From assembly GCA_963728365.1 (NCBI GenBank), contig CAVSJI010000001.1, positions 992,001 to 1,056,000 of the forward strand: a DNA stretch of 64,000 nucleotides. The letters run 5' to 3'. Origin of the DNA: VRUE01 sp963728365 (GTDB lineage Bacteria; Actinomycetota; Thermoleophilia; Solirubrobacterales; 70-9). The translations under genes were made by a program, and so were the position numbers. Below, in pieces: positions 52,603-60,851 of the stretch (positions are counted from its first letter, which is position 1; each line of letters opens with the position of its first letter). The notes below the pieces were generated by a model. It had not been told where the DNA came from. It was given only the letters and a program-made list of their open reading frames with translations, and searched no databases.

Positions 52603-54719
52603 CGCCTCGCCCCCCTGTGCTTCGCGCCGCGGCGATGGTGGCGATGCCGCCGGTGGCGATGCCTCTTCCTCCGCCTGCGCTTAGCCCTTTCCCTGGCGTA
52701 GTGGGGCGCCGGCGTGCCCGAGCTGGGCACCAGCGTGCCCGGCGTCGGGTCTTCCGGTTCGCCGGGCAGCGGCTGGCAGGCGTCGCCGTTGCAGACGAAC
52801 GGCCCCGCCGGTTCGGGGAACCCGCCGCCGGCGCGCGCGTCGTAGAGGTCGATCGATCCCGGATCGGCTTTGACCAGCGACGCGGCGGCGAGGAAGTAGG
52901 CGTCCTCGCCGTTGGCCGAGGCGTCGACGAAGCGGAAGCCGCGCGGGTCGCTGCCGTCGGAGAGCAGCCTGACGCAGCCCGGCGAACGGACGCAGTCGCC
53001 TTCGCCGGCCGTCTCCCACTGGTAGACGTCGGGCTGCCCGTTGGTGTCGAGCGGGAAGAGGCGGTCGGCCGATTCGAAGATCAGGCGGTTGCCGTTGCTC
53101 GAGAGCACCCGCGGCCTGTAGGCCCGGGTGCTGCCGTTGGCGCGGGCGCCGGGGATCGTCGCGGGCCCCTCCGGCCGTTCGCCGGTCGGGTTGCAGGAGA
53201 CGCAGAGCAGCTGCGCCGCGCCGCCTCCGCGCGCCGGGCGGTAGAGGTAGAGCTCCGAGTCCGGTTCGCCGGTGCCGGCGTCGGCGTTGTCATAGCCCGT
53301 CAGCTCGGCCTTGGAGAGGAAGGCGAGGCTGCCGTCCGAGCTGACCCGCGCCGTGCCGGTGGCCGGCGGGAAGTCGCTCCCCTGGGCGGCGCCGGCGCCG
53401 GGCGCGACCAGGGTCGTGGTGCCTTCATGCCGAAGCTCGAGGCCCGCCGAGTCGAGGTAGTAGACGTATGTCGCGCCGGCTGACGCGCCGAGCATCCCGA
53501 CCACGCCGCCCGAGGGGGTCAGGTCCACGCTGTCGGTGATCAGCGTCGAGAAGCTGTACAGGTGACCCGCCTTGACGAAGAAGGCGACCGACCCGTCCGC
53601 GGTCGCGGTCTGGAAAGTCCCGCCTCCCCCGACGCCGGCGTCTACCTGGGTCTTCCCGCCGGCATGGCTGAGATAGAGATTGCCACCCTGCGTCCAGTAG
53701 ACGGTCCCGTCCGAAGAGACGGCGCCGACCGGCGCGGCGAGCGCCGCGTCGGGTTCGGCGCTCAGCTGCAGGAGCGATCCTCCGCTCCATTCATAAAGGC
53801 CATCGTCGCCTTCGAAGACGATGTGGCGCAGGTCGGGGCTGGCGCCGGCGAAGGCGAGGCCGGGCGCGGTCGGCAGGGCCTGGAAGGCACCTCCCTGCCA
53901 CACCGAGTAGGTCGGCGGGCAGGTCCCATCAGCCGCGCAGCGGGTGCCCTCGAGCATCAGGCCGCGGGAGAGGTCGCCAGAGAAGACCCGGTAGGGCGCA
54001 CCGTCGGGCTCGTCGCCGTAGCCACCCGATTCGAGCGGCGCCGAGACGTTTGCCGTCGCCCAGCCCGATTCGTCGCGGCGCGAGACGTACTGGCTCACGG
54101 GCGGCGCTCCGGCCGCGCCGCCGAAGGAGGTGGCGGAGCCCCAGGTCACGGCGCCGCCCCCGCCGGCCGCCTGAAAGTCGCCTCCGCCGAAAAGCTCTTC
54201 GGGGGCACCGACCGCGCCCCCGTTCTTGTCGACCGGCGAGACCATCTCCCAAGCGCGGCGGTCGGGAAGGCGGAAGACGATTGGAGCTTCCTCGGTGGCG
54301 AGGACGTGCTCGGGGCCGATCGTCGTGCCGTCTTCGTTGCGCGCCACGGGACGGTAGCGGTAGGCGGTCAGCGGAACGAGACCGCCGACTGTCTGGGAGA
54401 CCGGATGGGCGGTGCTGTCGCCGCCGATCGAGGCTTCGGCGCCCGGGGGGACCTTCGCCGCTCCGTCGAACCCGTCGCGTGGCGGGATCGCCGCCAGATT
54501 CGCTTCGTAGGCGGCCTGCGAGATGTACTCGAACCGGTAGTGGGTGAGGAGATCGTTCGGGTTCAACGTCGCCCGCAGGTTGGCCCCGGTGGCGGTGACG
54601 TCGGTCACCCACGAGGCTTCGATCTGCGGTGCTTCCGCCATGGCGGAGCCCGGCGCGGCCATCGCCAAGGTCCACGCCAGAGCGACGACCCTCCAAGAGA
54701 TCTCCCTGCCCCGTAGCAC
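52599..54719 (-). CDS. Secreted beta-propeller-like protein A (first gene of the A-B-C operon)
   Basis: About 706 residues from GTG 54719 (weak AGGG upstream). A signal peptide (VVALAWTLAMAAPGSAMA) precedes an FN3-like domain (ASWVTDVTATGANLRATLNP, then GGLVPLTAYRYRPVARNEDG) and a propeller-like repeat region (AAPVGAVSSDGTVYW, LSKAELTGYDNADAGTGEPD). The motif CVSCNPTGERPEG matches A'. The C-terminal 30 residues are extremely basic (RAKRRRRKRHRHRRHRHHRR). The stop overlaps the B start by 4 bases. Possible roles are wall binding or surface assembly; this is inference. Confidence 0.86.
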   Translation of the reverse strand: MLRGREISWRVVALAWTLAMAAPGSAMAEAPQIEASWVTDVTATGANLRATLNPNDLLTHYRFEYISQAAYEANLAAIPPRDGFDGAAKVPPGAEASIGGDSTAHPVSQTVGGLVPLTAYRYRPVARNEDGTTIGPEHVLATEEAPIVFRLPDRRAWEMVSPVDKNGGAVGAPEELFGGGDFQAAGGGGAVTWGSATSFGGAAGAPPVSQYVSRRDESGWATANVSAPLESGGYGDEPDGAPYRVFSGDLSRGLMLEGTRCAADGTCPPTYSVWQGGAFQALPTAPGLAFAGASPDLRHIVFEGDDGLYEWSGGSLLQLSAEPDAALAAPVGAVSSDGTVYWTQGGNLYLSHAGGKTQVDAGVGGGGTFQTATADGSVAFFVKAGHLYSFSTLITDSVDLTPSGGVVGMLGASAGATYVYYLDSAGLELRHEGTTTLVAPGAGAAQGSDFPPATGTARVSSDGSLAFLSKAELTGYDNADAGTGEPDSELYLYRPARGGGAAQLLCVSCNPTGERPEGPATIPGARANGSTRAYRPRVLSSNGNRLIFESADRLFPLDTNGQPDVYQWETAGEGDCVRSPGCVRLLSDGSDPRGFRFVDASANGEDAYFLAAASLVKADPGSIDLYDARAGGGFPEPAGPFVCNGDACQPLPGEPEDPTPGTLVPSSGTPAPHYARERAKRRRRKRHRHRRHRHHRRGAKHRGARR

Positions 54720-54762
54720 TGTACCCTTTAATGGTACAGGCGCAGTATTGATGTGGGAATAT

Positions 54763-56592
54763 CTAGGTTGCCGGAGCGCGGGTGCCCTCAAGCAGACGCT
54801 CCGCGGCGGCAAGCACGTGCGCCGCGTCGATCCCGGCGGCGGCGAGCAGCGCCTCGGGGGGGCCGCTGCCGGGACGCTCGGTGACGGCGAGGCGCTCGAG
54901 CCGGGCGGCGACGCCGGCCTCGGCGAGGACCGCGGCGACGACGTCGCCAATGCCTCCCTCGGCCCAGTGGTCCTCGACGGTGACGATCGCACCCGCCTCA
55001 CGCGCGGCGGCGATCAGCGCCCCGGCGTCGACCGGCTTTACCGAGTAGAGGTCGATCACCCGCGCCGAGACGCCCTTGCCGGCGAGCTCGTCGGCGGCCT
55101 TGAGGCATTCGTGCAGGGTGATCCCCGCCCCGACCAGCGTCACCTCGTCGGCCGGATCGGAGCGCAGCGTGCGGCTGCCGCCGATCCGGAACTCCTCCTC
55201 GGGCCCATAGATCGTCGGCGTCTTTTCGCGCGTGGTGCGCAGGTAGCTGACGCCGCGGTGCTGGCGCATCGCGTCGAGCAGGGCGACGGTCTGGTTTGGG
55301 TCAGACGGGTAGAGGACGACGCTGCCGAGCACCGCGCGCAACGAGGCGATGTCCTCGAGCGCCATCTGCGAGGGACCGTCGGCGCCGATCGAGACGCCGA
55401 CGTGCGAGCCGCAGAGCTTCAGGTCGGCGTCGGAGATCGCCCCCATGCGGACGAAGTCGTAGGCGCGGCTGAGGAAGGCGCCGAAGGAGGAGGCGAAGGG
55501 CTTCCAGCCGCGGGTCTGCATGCCGATCGCCGAGGCGACCATCTGCTGCTCGGCGATGTACATCTCGAAGAAGCGCTCGGGGTGCTTGGCGGCGAAGCGC
55601 TCGGCGTAGGTCGAGTTGCCGACCTCGCCGTCGAGCGCCACGACCCTCTCGTCGATCGAGCCGAGCCAGGCGAGCGCGTCGCCGTAGGCGCCGCGCGTCG
55701 CGACCTTCTCGCCGAGCTCGTAGGAGGGCCGGTCGACCGCGGCGCGCGCGACCTCGTACGGCTTCGGCGCCGGCGGCGCCTGCACCGTGATGCCGACGTC
55801 GCGAATGCCTCCCAGCTCCTCGATCGCCGCCTCGGCGTCGGCCAGCGGCTTGCCGTGCCAGCCCGGCTCGTCCTCGACCGCGGAGACGCCCGAGCCCTTC
55901 TTGGTGCGGGCGAAGATCGCCGCCGGGCGATCGGCCTCGAGCGCCGCGGCGTATGCCGCGTCGATCGCCTCGAGGTCATGGCCGTCGATCTCCTGCACGT
56001 GCCACTCGCAGGCCGCGGCGCGGGCCGCCAGCTTCGAGGTGTCCCACTCGTGCATCGTCGGGCCACGCTGGCCGAGCCGGTTGACGTCGACGACCGCGAT
56101 CAGATTGGAGAGCCCGGCGAAGCCGGCGTGCTCGAAGGCCTCCCACATCGAGCCCTCGGCCAGCTCGGAATCGCCGCAGAGCGTCCAGACCCGCAGCTCC
56201 GAGGACTCCAGCTTGGCGGCGGCGGTGGCGATGCCGACCGCGATCGGCAGGCCCTGGCCGAGCGAGCCCGTGGCGACGTCGACCCAGGGGATTTCCGGCG
56301 TCGGGTGGCCCTGCAGGCGCGAACCGAATTCGCGGAAGGTGAGCAGCTCGGCGTCGTCGATCGCCCCCGCCGCCTTGTAGAGCGCGTAGAGCAGCGGCGA
56401 GGCGTGGCCCTTGGAGAAGACCAGGTGGTCGTTGGCCCGGTTCTCCGGAGCGGCGAAGTCGTAGCGCAGGTATTTGGAGAAGAGGACCGCCATCAGGTCG
56501 GCGGCCGACATGCCCGAGGTCGGGTGACCGGACCCGGCGGCGTCGGCCGCGCGGACGGCGTCGACGCGCAATTGCTGTGCGAGCTCCCTCAC
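54763..56592 (-). CDS. tkt: Transketolase
   Basis: A 609-residue thiamine diphosphate enzyme of the pentose phosphate pathway. The N-terminal domain has AAGSGHPTSGMSAADLMAVL, SKGHASPLLYALY and the ThDP motif GDSELAEGSMWEAFEHAG. The C-terminal half has FFEMYIAEQQMVASAIGMQT, with the conserved Glu that activates ThDP, and the domain LVGAGITLHECLKAADEL. The length is slightly shorter than the usual 660. It follows nadA by 38 bases in the same direction. A DXS-like alternative is less likely. Confidence 0.94.
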   Translation of the reverse strand: MRELAQQLRVDAVRAADAAGSGHPTSGMSAADLMAVLFSKYLRYDFAAPENRANDHLVFSKGHASPLLYALYKAAGAIDDAELLTFREFGSRLQGHPTPEIPWVDVATGSLGQGLPIAVGIATAAAKLESSELRVWTLCGDSELAEGSMWEAFEHAGFAGLSNLIAVVDVNRLGQRGPTMHEWDTSKLAARAAACEWHVQEIDGHDLEAIDAAYAAALEADRPAAIFARTKKGSGVSAVEDEPGWHGKPLADAEAAIEELGGIRDVGITVQAPPAPKPYEVARAAVDRPSYELGEKVATRGAYGDALAWLGSIDERVVALDGEVGNSTYAERFAAKHPERFFEMYIAEQQMVASAIGMQTRGWKPFASSFGAFLSRAYDFVRMGAISDADLKLCGSHVGVSIGADGPSQMALEDIASLRAVLGSVVLYPSDPNQTVALLDAMRQHRGVSYLRTTREKTPTIYGPEEEFRIGGSRTLRSDPADEVTLVGAGITLHECLKAADELAGKGVSARVIDLYSVKPVDAGALIAAAREAGAIVTVEDHWAEGGIGDVVAAVLAEAGVAARLERLAVTERPGSGPPEALLAAAGIDAAHVLAAAERLLEGTRAPAT

Positions 56593-56630
56593 AGGCCGGA
56601 CTTTATCTGTCGGATGCTCAACTCGGCGCG

Positions 56631-57644
56631 CTACCCGATCGCAACCATGCGCTCGATCGGCAGCCTCGCCCGCTCGGCGATCTCAGCCGGGACGCTGACC
56701 TCGAACTTCTCCTCGCGCAGGGCGTCGCGCAGCTTCGGCAGGGTGATCATCTTCATGTACTTGCAGAGCGCCATCCGGTTCGCCTCGACCAGGCTCGCGT
56801 TGGGGGCGACCTGGTGCAGCGGGTGCAGCATCCCGTTCTCGGTGGCGACGATGAACTCGCCCTCGGGGTTGCTCTTCAGGTGGTCGATCATCCCGCCGGT
56901 CGAGAGCATGTGCACGCCCTCGGGCTCGATTTCTCCGGCGGCGACGTACTCCATCACCTGGGTGACGCAGCCGCACTCGGGATGGACGAGGAACTCGGCG
57001 TCGGGATGGGCCGCGCGCTGGGCGGCGATGTCTTCGGGCCGGATGCCCGCATGCACGTGGCACTCGCCCGGCCAGACGTGCATCCGCTTGCCGGTGGTGC
57101 GCTCGACGTAGGAGCCGAGCCACATGTCGGGGCCGAAGAGGATTTCGGTATCGGGCCCGTGCTCGCGGAGGATGTGCTCGACCACCTTGACCGCGTTCGA
57201 GGAGGTGCAGCAGTAGTCGGTCTCCGCCTTGACCTCGGCCGAGGTGTTGACGTACATGACGACGACCGCGTCGGCGCCGTGCCGGGCCTTCCAGTTGCGC
57301 AGCTCATTGGCCGTGATCGAGTCGGCCAGCGAGCAGCCGGCGTCGAGGTCGGGGATCAGCACCGTCTTGGAGGGCGAGAGGATCGAGGCGGTCTCGGCCA
57401 TGAAGTGCACGCCGCAGAAGGCGATCGTCGAGGCGCCCGAGGCGGCCGCCTGCCGCGAGAGCCCGAGCGAGTCGCCGACGAAATCGGCGACGTCCTGCAC
57501 CTCGGCCACCTGGTAGTTGTGGGCGAGGATCACCGCGTCGCGCTCGCGCGCCAGATTGCGAACTTCGGCGCTCAGCTCCTTGACCTCCTCCGGCGAGAGG
57601 TCGAGGACGGAAACCGGTTCGTTGATCGTCGGCAGCTCTCTCAT
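56631..57644 (-). CDS. nadA: Quinolinate synthase NadA
   Basis: A 337-residue [4Fe-4S] enzyme that condenses iminoaspartate and dihydroxyacetone phosphate to quinolinate for NAD synthesis. The cluster ligands are probably C104 (DAGCSLADS), C195 (WPGECHVHAG) and C284 (MALCKYMK). VILAHNYQVAEVQDVADFVG is the first domain signature. nadC lies 1.1 kb away on the same strand with mutM between; nadB is not in the window. Confidence 0.95.
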   Translation of the reverse strand: MRELPTINEPVSVLDLSPEEVKELSAEVRNLARERDAVILAHNYQVAEVQDVADFVGDSLGLSRQAAASGASTIAFCGVHFMAETASILSPSKTVLIPDLDAGCSLADSITANELRNWKARHGADAVVVMYVNTSAEVKAETDYCCTSSNAVKVVEHILREHGPDTEILFGPDMWLGSYVERTTGKRMHVWPGECHVHAGIRPEDIAAQRAAHPDAEFLVHPECGCVTQVMEYVAAGEIEPEGVHMLSTGGMIDHLKSNPEGEFIVATENGMLHPLHQVAPNASLVEANRMALCKYMKMITLPKLRDALREEKFEVSVPAEIAERARLPIERMVAIG

Positions 57645-57751
57645 GGCGTTGCCTCAGAGGCCCCCGATGGGCCTCGTATCTCGAATGTTCGCTGGCATGG
57701 CCTTGGCCTGAGTCCAGTCGAATGAACTGATTTCGAGTCTACTCTCTCGAC

Positions 57752-58597
57752 ATGCCGGAGCTCCCCGAGGTCGAGATCACCGCGCGCCGCCTCGAGGCGG
57801 CGCTGCGCGGCGCGACGGTCGAGTCCGTGCTGGCGCCGGGAATGAATGTGATGCGGACCTTCGAGCCGCGGCTGGAAGCGCTGGTCGGCCGCGAGCTGAC
57901 CGGCGTGCGGCGCGTCGGCAAGATGCCGGTGGTCGAGTTCGGCGACCTCGCCCTGCTGATCCACCTGATGTCAGCCGGCCGCCTACGCGTCTTCGACAAG
58001 CACGCCTCGCTTAAAGACCGAGCCTCCCGCATCCTGATCCGCCTCGAGAACGGCCGCGAGCTGCGCCTACGCGAGTTCGGAACCAAGCAGCGCGCCTGGG
58101 CAAAGCTGCTCCCCACCGAGGGCGTCGCTGAAGACGAGTCGGTCACGAGACTCGGCCCCGAAGCCTGGCCCGCCCCGCCGCTCGGCGTCTTTGCCGAGAT
58201 CGTCGACCAGCCGCACCACCTCCACCCGCTCCTCCGCCACCAAGCCGACATCTCCGGCATCGGCCGCTCCTGGGTCGACGAGATCCTCTGGGAGGCCAAG
58301 CTCTCCCCCTTCAAGAAGGGCTCCGAGCTGAGCGAGGAGGAGGTCGAGCGCCTGCACGCGGCGCTCCATGTGCTGGGCGACGCGATCGACCGATACGAGA
58401 AAGCAATCGGCTCCAGTCTCCCCGACAAGCTCCCCATGCCGCTCAAGATCCACAAACGCGAGGGCAATCCGTGCCCCCGGTGCGGAACCACAATCGAGGC
58501 CGTCTACTTTGCTGAGCACCAGACCAGCTACTGCCCGGAGGAGCAAACCGGGGGGCGCGTCCTCAAGGACCGGCGTCTCTCACGGCTGCTCAAGTAG
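57752..58597 (+). CDS. mutM: Formamidopyrimidine-DNA glycosylase, zinc finger with altered ligand
   Basis: A 281-residue base-excision repair enzyme. MPELPEVEITARRLE gives catalytic Pro2 and Glu3; LLIHLMSAGRLRVF and DISGIGRSWVDEILWEAKLS (H2TH) are typical. The C-terminal zinc finger has CPRCGTTIEAVY, then SYCPEEQTGGRV, where the fourth Cys of the normal C-x2-C is Glu (codon GAG). Metal binding there may be weakened or use the acidic residue. It lies between nadA and nadC in the opposite direction and is followed by repeat family B. Confidence 0.93.
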   Translation: MPELPEVEITARRLEAALRGATVESVLAPGMNVMRTFEPRLEALVGRELTGVRRVGKMPVVEFGDLALLIHLMSAGRLRVFDKHASLKDRASRILIRLENGRELRLREFGTKQRAWAKLLPTEGVAEDESVTRLGPEAWPAPPLGVFAEIVDQPHHLHPLLRHQADISGIGRSWVDEILWEAKLSPFKKGSELSEEEVERLHAALHVLGDAIDRYEKAIGSSLPDKLPMPLKIHKREGNPCPRCGTTIEAVYFAEHQTSYCPEEQTGGRVLKDRRLSRLLK

Positions 58598-58661
58598 ATC
58601 TGGGTCAGGAAGAGGGTCGGGTGCCCCCTCCGGAAAGACCGTCGCGCAGCCGAAGCGGGGG

Positions 58662-58767
58662 GAGGGGCGGGGTGACCCTCCCCGAAAGACCGTCGCCCAG
58701 CTGGATCGCAGGCGGTGCTTCGAGGCCGTGGTCCAGGAGCCTTTCGGGGAGGGTCACCCCGTCCCTC
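58662..58767. repeat. Palindromic repeat family B, copy 1
   Basis: The 20-bp perfect arms 58669-58688 (GGGGTGACCCTCCCCGAAAG) and 58741-58760 extend to 27 bp with one G-U pair. The core contains CAGCTGGATCGC and GCTTCGAGGCCGTGGTCC. A half-copy (GGAAAGACCGTCGCGCAGCC) lies just left at 58631. The element sits between the convergent ends of mutM and nadC. Confidence 0.85.
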
Positions 58768-58772
58768 TTGCG

Positions 58773-59618
58773 CTACGAAGCTTCGATCAGCATCGAGAAG
58801 TCGAGCGTCGGCGCCGAGTGGGTTAGAGCTCCTACGGATACGAAGTCGACTCCGGCTTCGGCGATGGTGCGGACGGTCTCGAGGGTTACGCCACCCGATG
58901 CCTCTAGGGACGGGGGCTTGCCGGCGGGGGCGTTTTCGTTTCTTAGCTTCACTGCTCCGCGGAGGGTGTTGGGGTCCATGTTGTCCAGGAGCAGGACGTC
59001 GGCTCCGGTGCCGAGGGCGTAGGCGACCTCGTCGAGGTTGCGGCACTCGACCTCTACCGCGAGGTCGGGGTGCTTGGAGCGGGCTGCGTGGACGGCTTTG
59101 GCCAGGCTGCCGGCCATCGCTATGTGGTTCTCCTTGATCAGGATCGCGTCGTAGAGGCCCATCCGGTGGTTGCGACCGCCGCCGGCGAGGACCGCCGCCT
59201 TCTCCAGCGCGCGCAGGCCCGGCGTCGTCTTGCGCGTATCGAGGATCGCTGCCCCCGTTCCGGCAACCGCCTCAACAAACCGAGCGGTAAGCGTCGCCAC
59301 GCCCGACAAGTGCCCGAGAAAGTTCAGCGCCGTCCGCTCCGCCGCCAGCAACCCCCGAGCCGAGCCACTGGCAAAGAGCACATCCACCGGCACCTCATCC
59401 CGCCACTGCCCCTCAACAACGAGGTTGTCCACGTCCTCCACCCCGCACTGCCGCATCGTCTCCGCAACCACCCCAAGCCCATAGACGACCCCAGGTTGCT
59501 TTTGCACAATCCTTGCCCGACCCCGAGCTTCCTGGGGAACCGTGGCTTCAGCTGTCACGTCCCCAGGCCCGAGATCCTCGGCGAGTGCGCGGGCGACCAA
59601 GTCGGTGAGATCGGCCAT
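58773..59618 (-). CDS. nadC: Nicotinate-nucleotide pyrophosphorylase (carboxylating)
   Basis: A 281-residue quinolinate phosphoribosyltransferase. ARALAEDLGPGDVTAEATVP is the N-terminal signature, FLGHLSGVATLTARFVE the core helix, and ILDTRKTTPGLRALEKAAVL followed by GGGRNHRMGLYDAILIKENH the active-site segment. It makes nicotinate mononucleotide from quinolinate, the product of NadA. It is bracketed by two inverted copies of repeat family B. Confidence 0.96.
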   Translation of the reverse strand: MADLTDLVARALAEDLGPGDVTAEATVPQEARGRARIVQKQPGVVYGLGVVAETMRQCGVEDVDNLVVEGQWRDEVPVDVLFASGSARGLLAAERTALNFLGHLSGVATLTARFVEAVAGTGAAILDTRKTTPGLRALEKAAVLAGGGRNHRMGLYDAILIKENHIAMAGSLAKAVHAARSKHPDLAVEVECRNLDEVAYALGTGADVLLLDNMDPNTLRGAVKLRNENAPAGKPPSLEASGGVTLETVRTIAEAGVDFVSVGALTHSAPTLDFSMLIEAS

Positions 59619-59644
59619 CGACGCACCCTAGCGTCGGCCCGAAA

Positions 59645-59751
59645 GAGGGATGGGGTGACCCTTCCCGGAAGGCTCCAGGACCACGGCCTCGAAGCCATCC
59701 GCGGCGATCCAGCTGCGCGACGGTCTTCCGGGGAGGGTCACCCCATCCCTC
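59645..59751. repeat. Palindromic repeat family B, copy 2 (inverted relative to copy 1)
   Basis: Arms 59645-59671 (GAGGGATGGGGTGACCCTTC...) and 59725-59751 pair with one G-U mismatch. The core is the reverse complement of copy 1 (GGACCACGGCCTCGAAGCC, GATCCAGCTG). A half-copy (GGCTGCGCGACGGTCTTTTG) follows at 59761-59780. It lies between the divergent starts of nadC and the sigma factor gene, so it cannot be a simple terminator there. Confidence 0.85.
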
Positions 59752-59838
59752 CCACGGCTCGGCTGCGCGACGGTCTTTTGGAGAGGGGCACAGCTCGGCC
59801 TCTCACGCCCCGCAACTCAGACGCGTTTAATCCCACGA

Positions 59839-60303
59839 GTGACCGCGCTGCCGCCGTTTCAGAATCTGCTCGACGCCCACGCCGCCGACGTGATGGGCGT
59901 CCTGCGCGGCGCCGTCGGGCGGAGCGACGCTGAGGATTGCTTTCAGGAGACGTTCCTCGCCGCGCTGCGGGCCTATCCAAAGCTGGACGACGCGAGCAAC
60001 CTGCGCGCCTGGCTCTTGACGATCGCGCAGCGCAAGGCAATCGACCACCACCGGGCGAGCGGCAGGCGGCCGGTTCCGGTGGCCGAGGTCGTCGAGGTCG
60101 CGGTTGAAGACTCGCTGCCCGCCGGCAACGGCGTTTGGGAGTTGGTCGGCGGGCTACCGCCCAAGCAACGGGCCGCCGTGGCGCTGCGTTACGCCTGCGA
60201 CATGCCGCACGCGGAGATCGCGGCGGCGCTCGGCTGCTCGCCGGAGGCGGCGCGGCGCAGCCTGCACGAGGGGATCAAGCGACTGCGAAAGGAGCTGACA
60301 TGA
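59839..60303 (+). CDS. ECF-type sigma-70 family factor
   Basis: 154 residues. SDAEDCFQETFLAALRAYPK is region 2.1-2.2, NLRAWLLTIAQRKAIDHHRA is region 2.3-2.4, and LPPKQRAAVALRYACDMPHA followed by EIAAALGCSPEAARRSLHEG is region 4. No anti-sigma gene is adjacent. Instead the stop overlaps the start of an alkyltransferase gene (ATGA), which suggests a DNA-damage or alkylation-linked regulon. GTG or ATG alternatives near the start are possible. Confidence 0.9.
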   Translation: MTALPPFQNLLDAHAADVMGVLRGAVGRSDAEDCFQETFLAALRAYPKLDDASNLRAWLLTIAQRKAIDHHRASGRRPVPVAEVVEVAVEDSLPAGNGVWELVGGLPPKQRAAVALRYACDMPHAEIAAALGCSPEAARRSLHEGIKRLRKELT

Positions 60304-60851
60304 GGGCATCGCTACAACGACTGGCCGAGCGCGCCGACGCCGAGGGGCTGCTCGACGTCGCCTACGCCACGGTCGACTCCCCCTTCGGCAAGCTGCTGGT
60401 CGCCGAGACCCCGCGCGGCGTGGTCAAGCTGAGCCTGCCCAACTACGACCCGGACGAGGCGCTGGAGGAGCTGGCGCGCGAGGTCTCGCCCCGCATCCTC
60501 GAGGCCCCCGCCAAGCTCGACGAGGCACGGCGTGAGCTCGACCTCTACTTCGAGGGCAGGCTGACCGAGTTCGAGCTGCCGATCGACTGGCGCCTGACCG
60601 GCGGCTTCCGCGGCAAGGTCCAGCAGGCGATCTACCGCATCCCCTACGGCCGGACCCGCACCTATTCGGACCTCGCCCGCAGCGCCGGCAACGAGCGCGC
60701 GGTGCGCGCTGCGGGGACCGCCTGCGGCACCAACCCGGTGCCGATCCTCGTCCCCTGCCACCGCGTCCTGCGCACCGGCGGCGCGCTCGGCAACTACGGC
60801 GGCGGCGTGCCGATGAAGGAGGCCCTGCTGAGGCTCGAGGGCGTGCTCTAG
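60300..60851 (+). CDS. ogt: Methylated-DNA-protein-cysteine methyltransferase
   Basis: A 183-residue suicide repair enzyme that removes alkyl groups from O6-alkylguanine. TYSDLARSAGNERAVRAAGT is the DNA-binding helix-turn-helix and VPILVPCHRVLRTGG holds the acceptor Cys in PCHRV. LLRLEGVL is the typical end. The ATG overlaps the sigma gene stop by 4 bases. The N-terminal 60 residues form the usual alpha/beta domain. There is no Ada-type activator domain. Confidence 0.94.
   Translation: MRASLQRLAERADAEGLLDVAYATVDSPFGKLLVAETPRGVVKLSLPNYDPDEALEELAREVSPRILEAPAKLDEARRELDLYFEGRLTEFELPIDWRLTGGFRGKVQQAIYRIPYGRTRTYSDLARSAGNERAVRAAGTACGTNPVPILVPCHRVLRTGGALGNYGGGVPMKEALLRLEGVL

Noticed and set aside
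54720..54762. Promoter for the A-B-C operon in the 43-base gap before transketolase
   Set aside because: A promoter must be near, but no hexamer pair is convincing in the gap.
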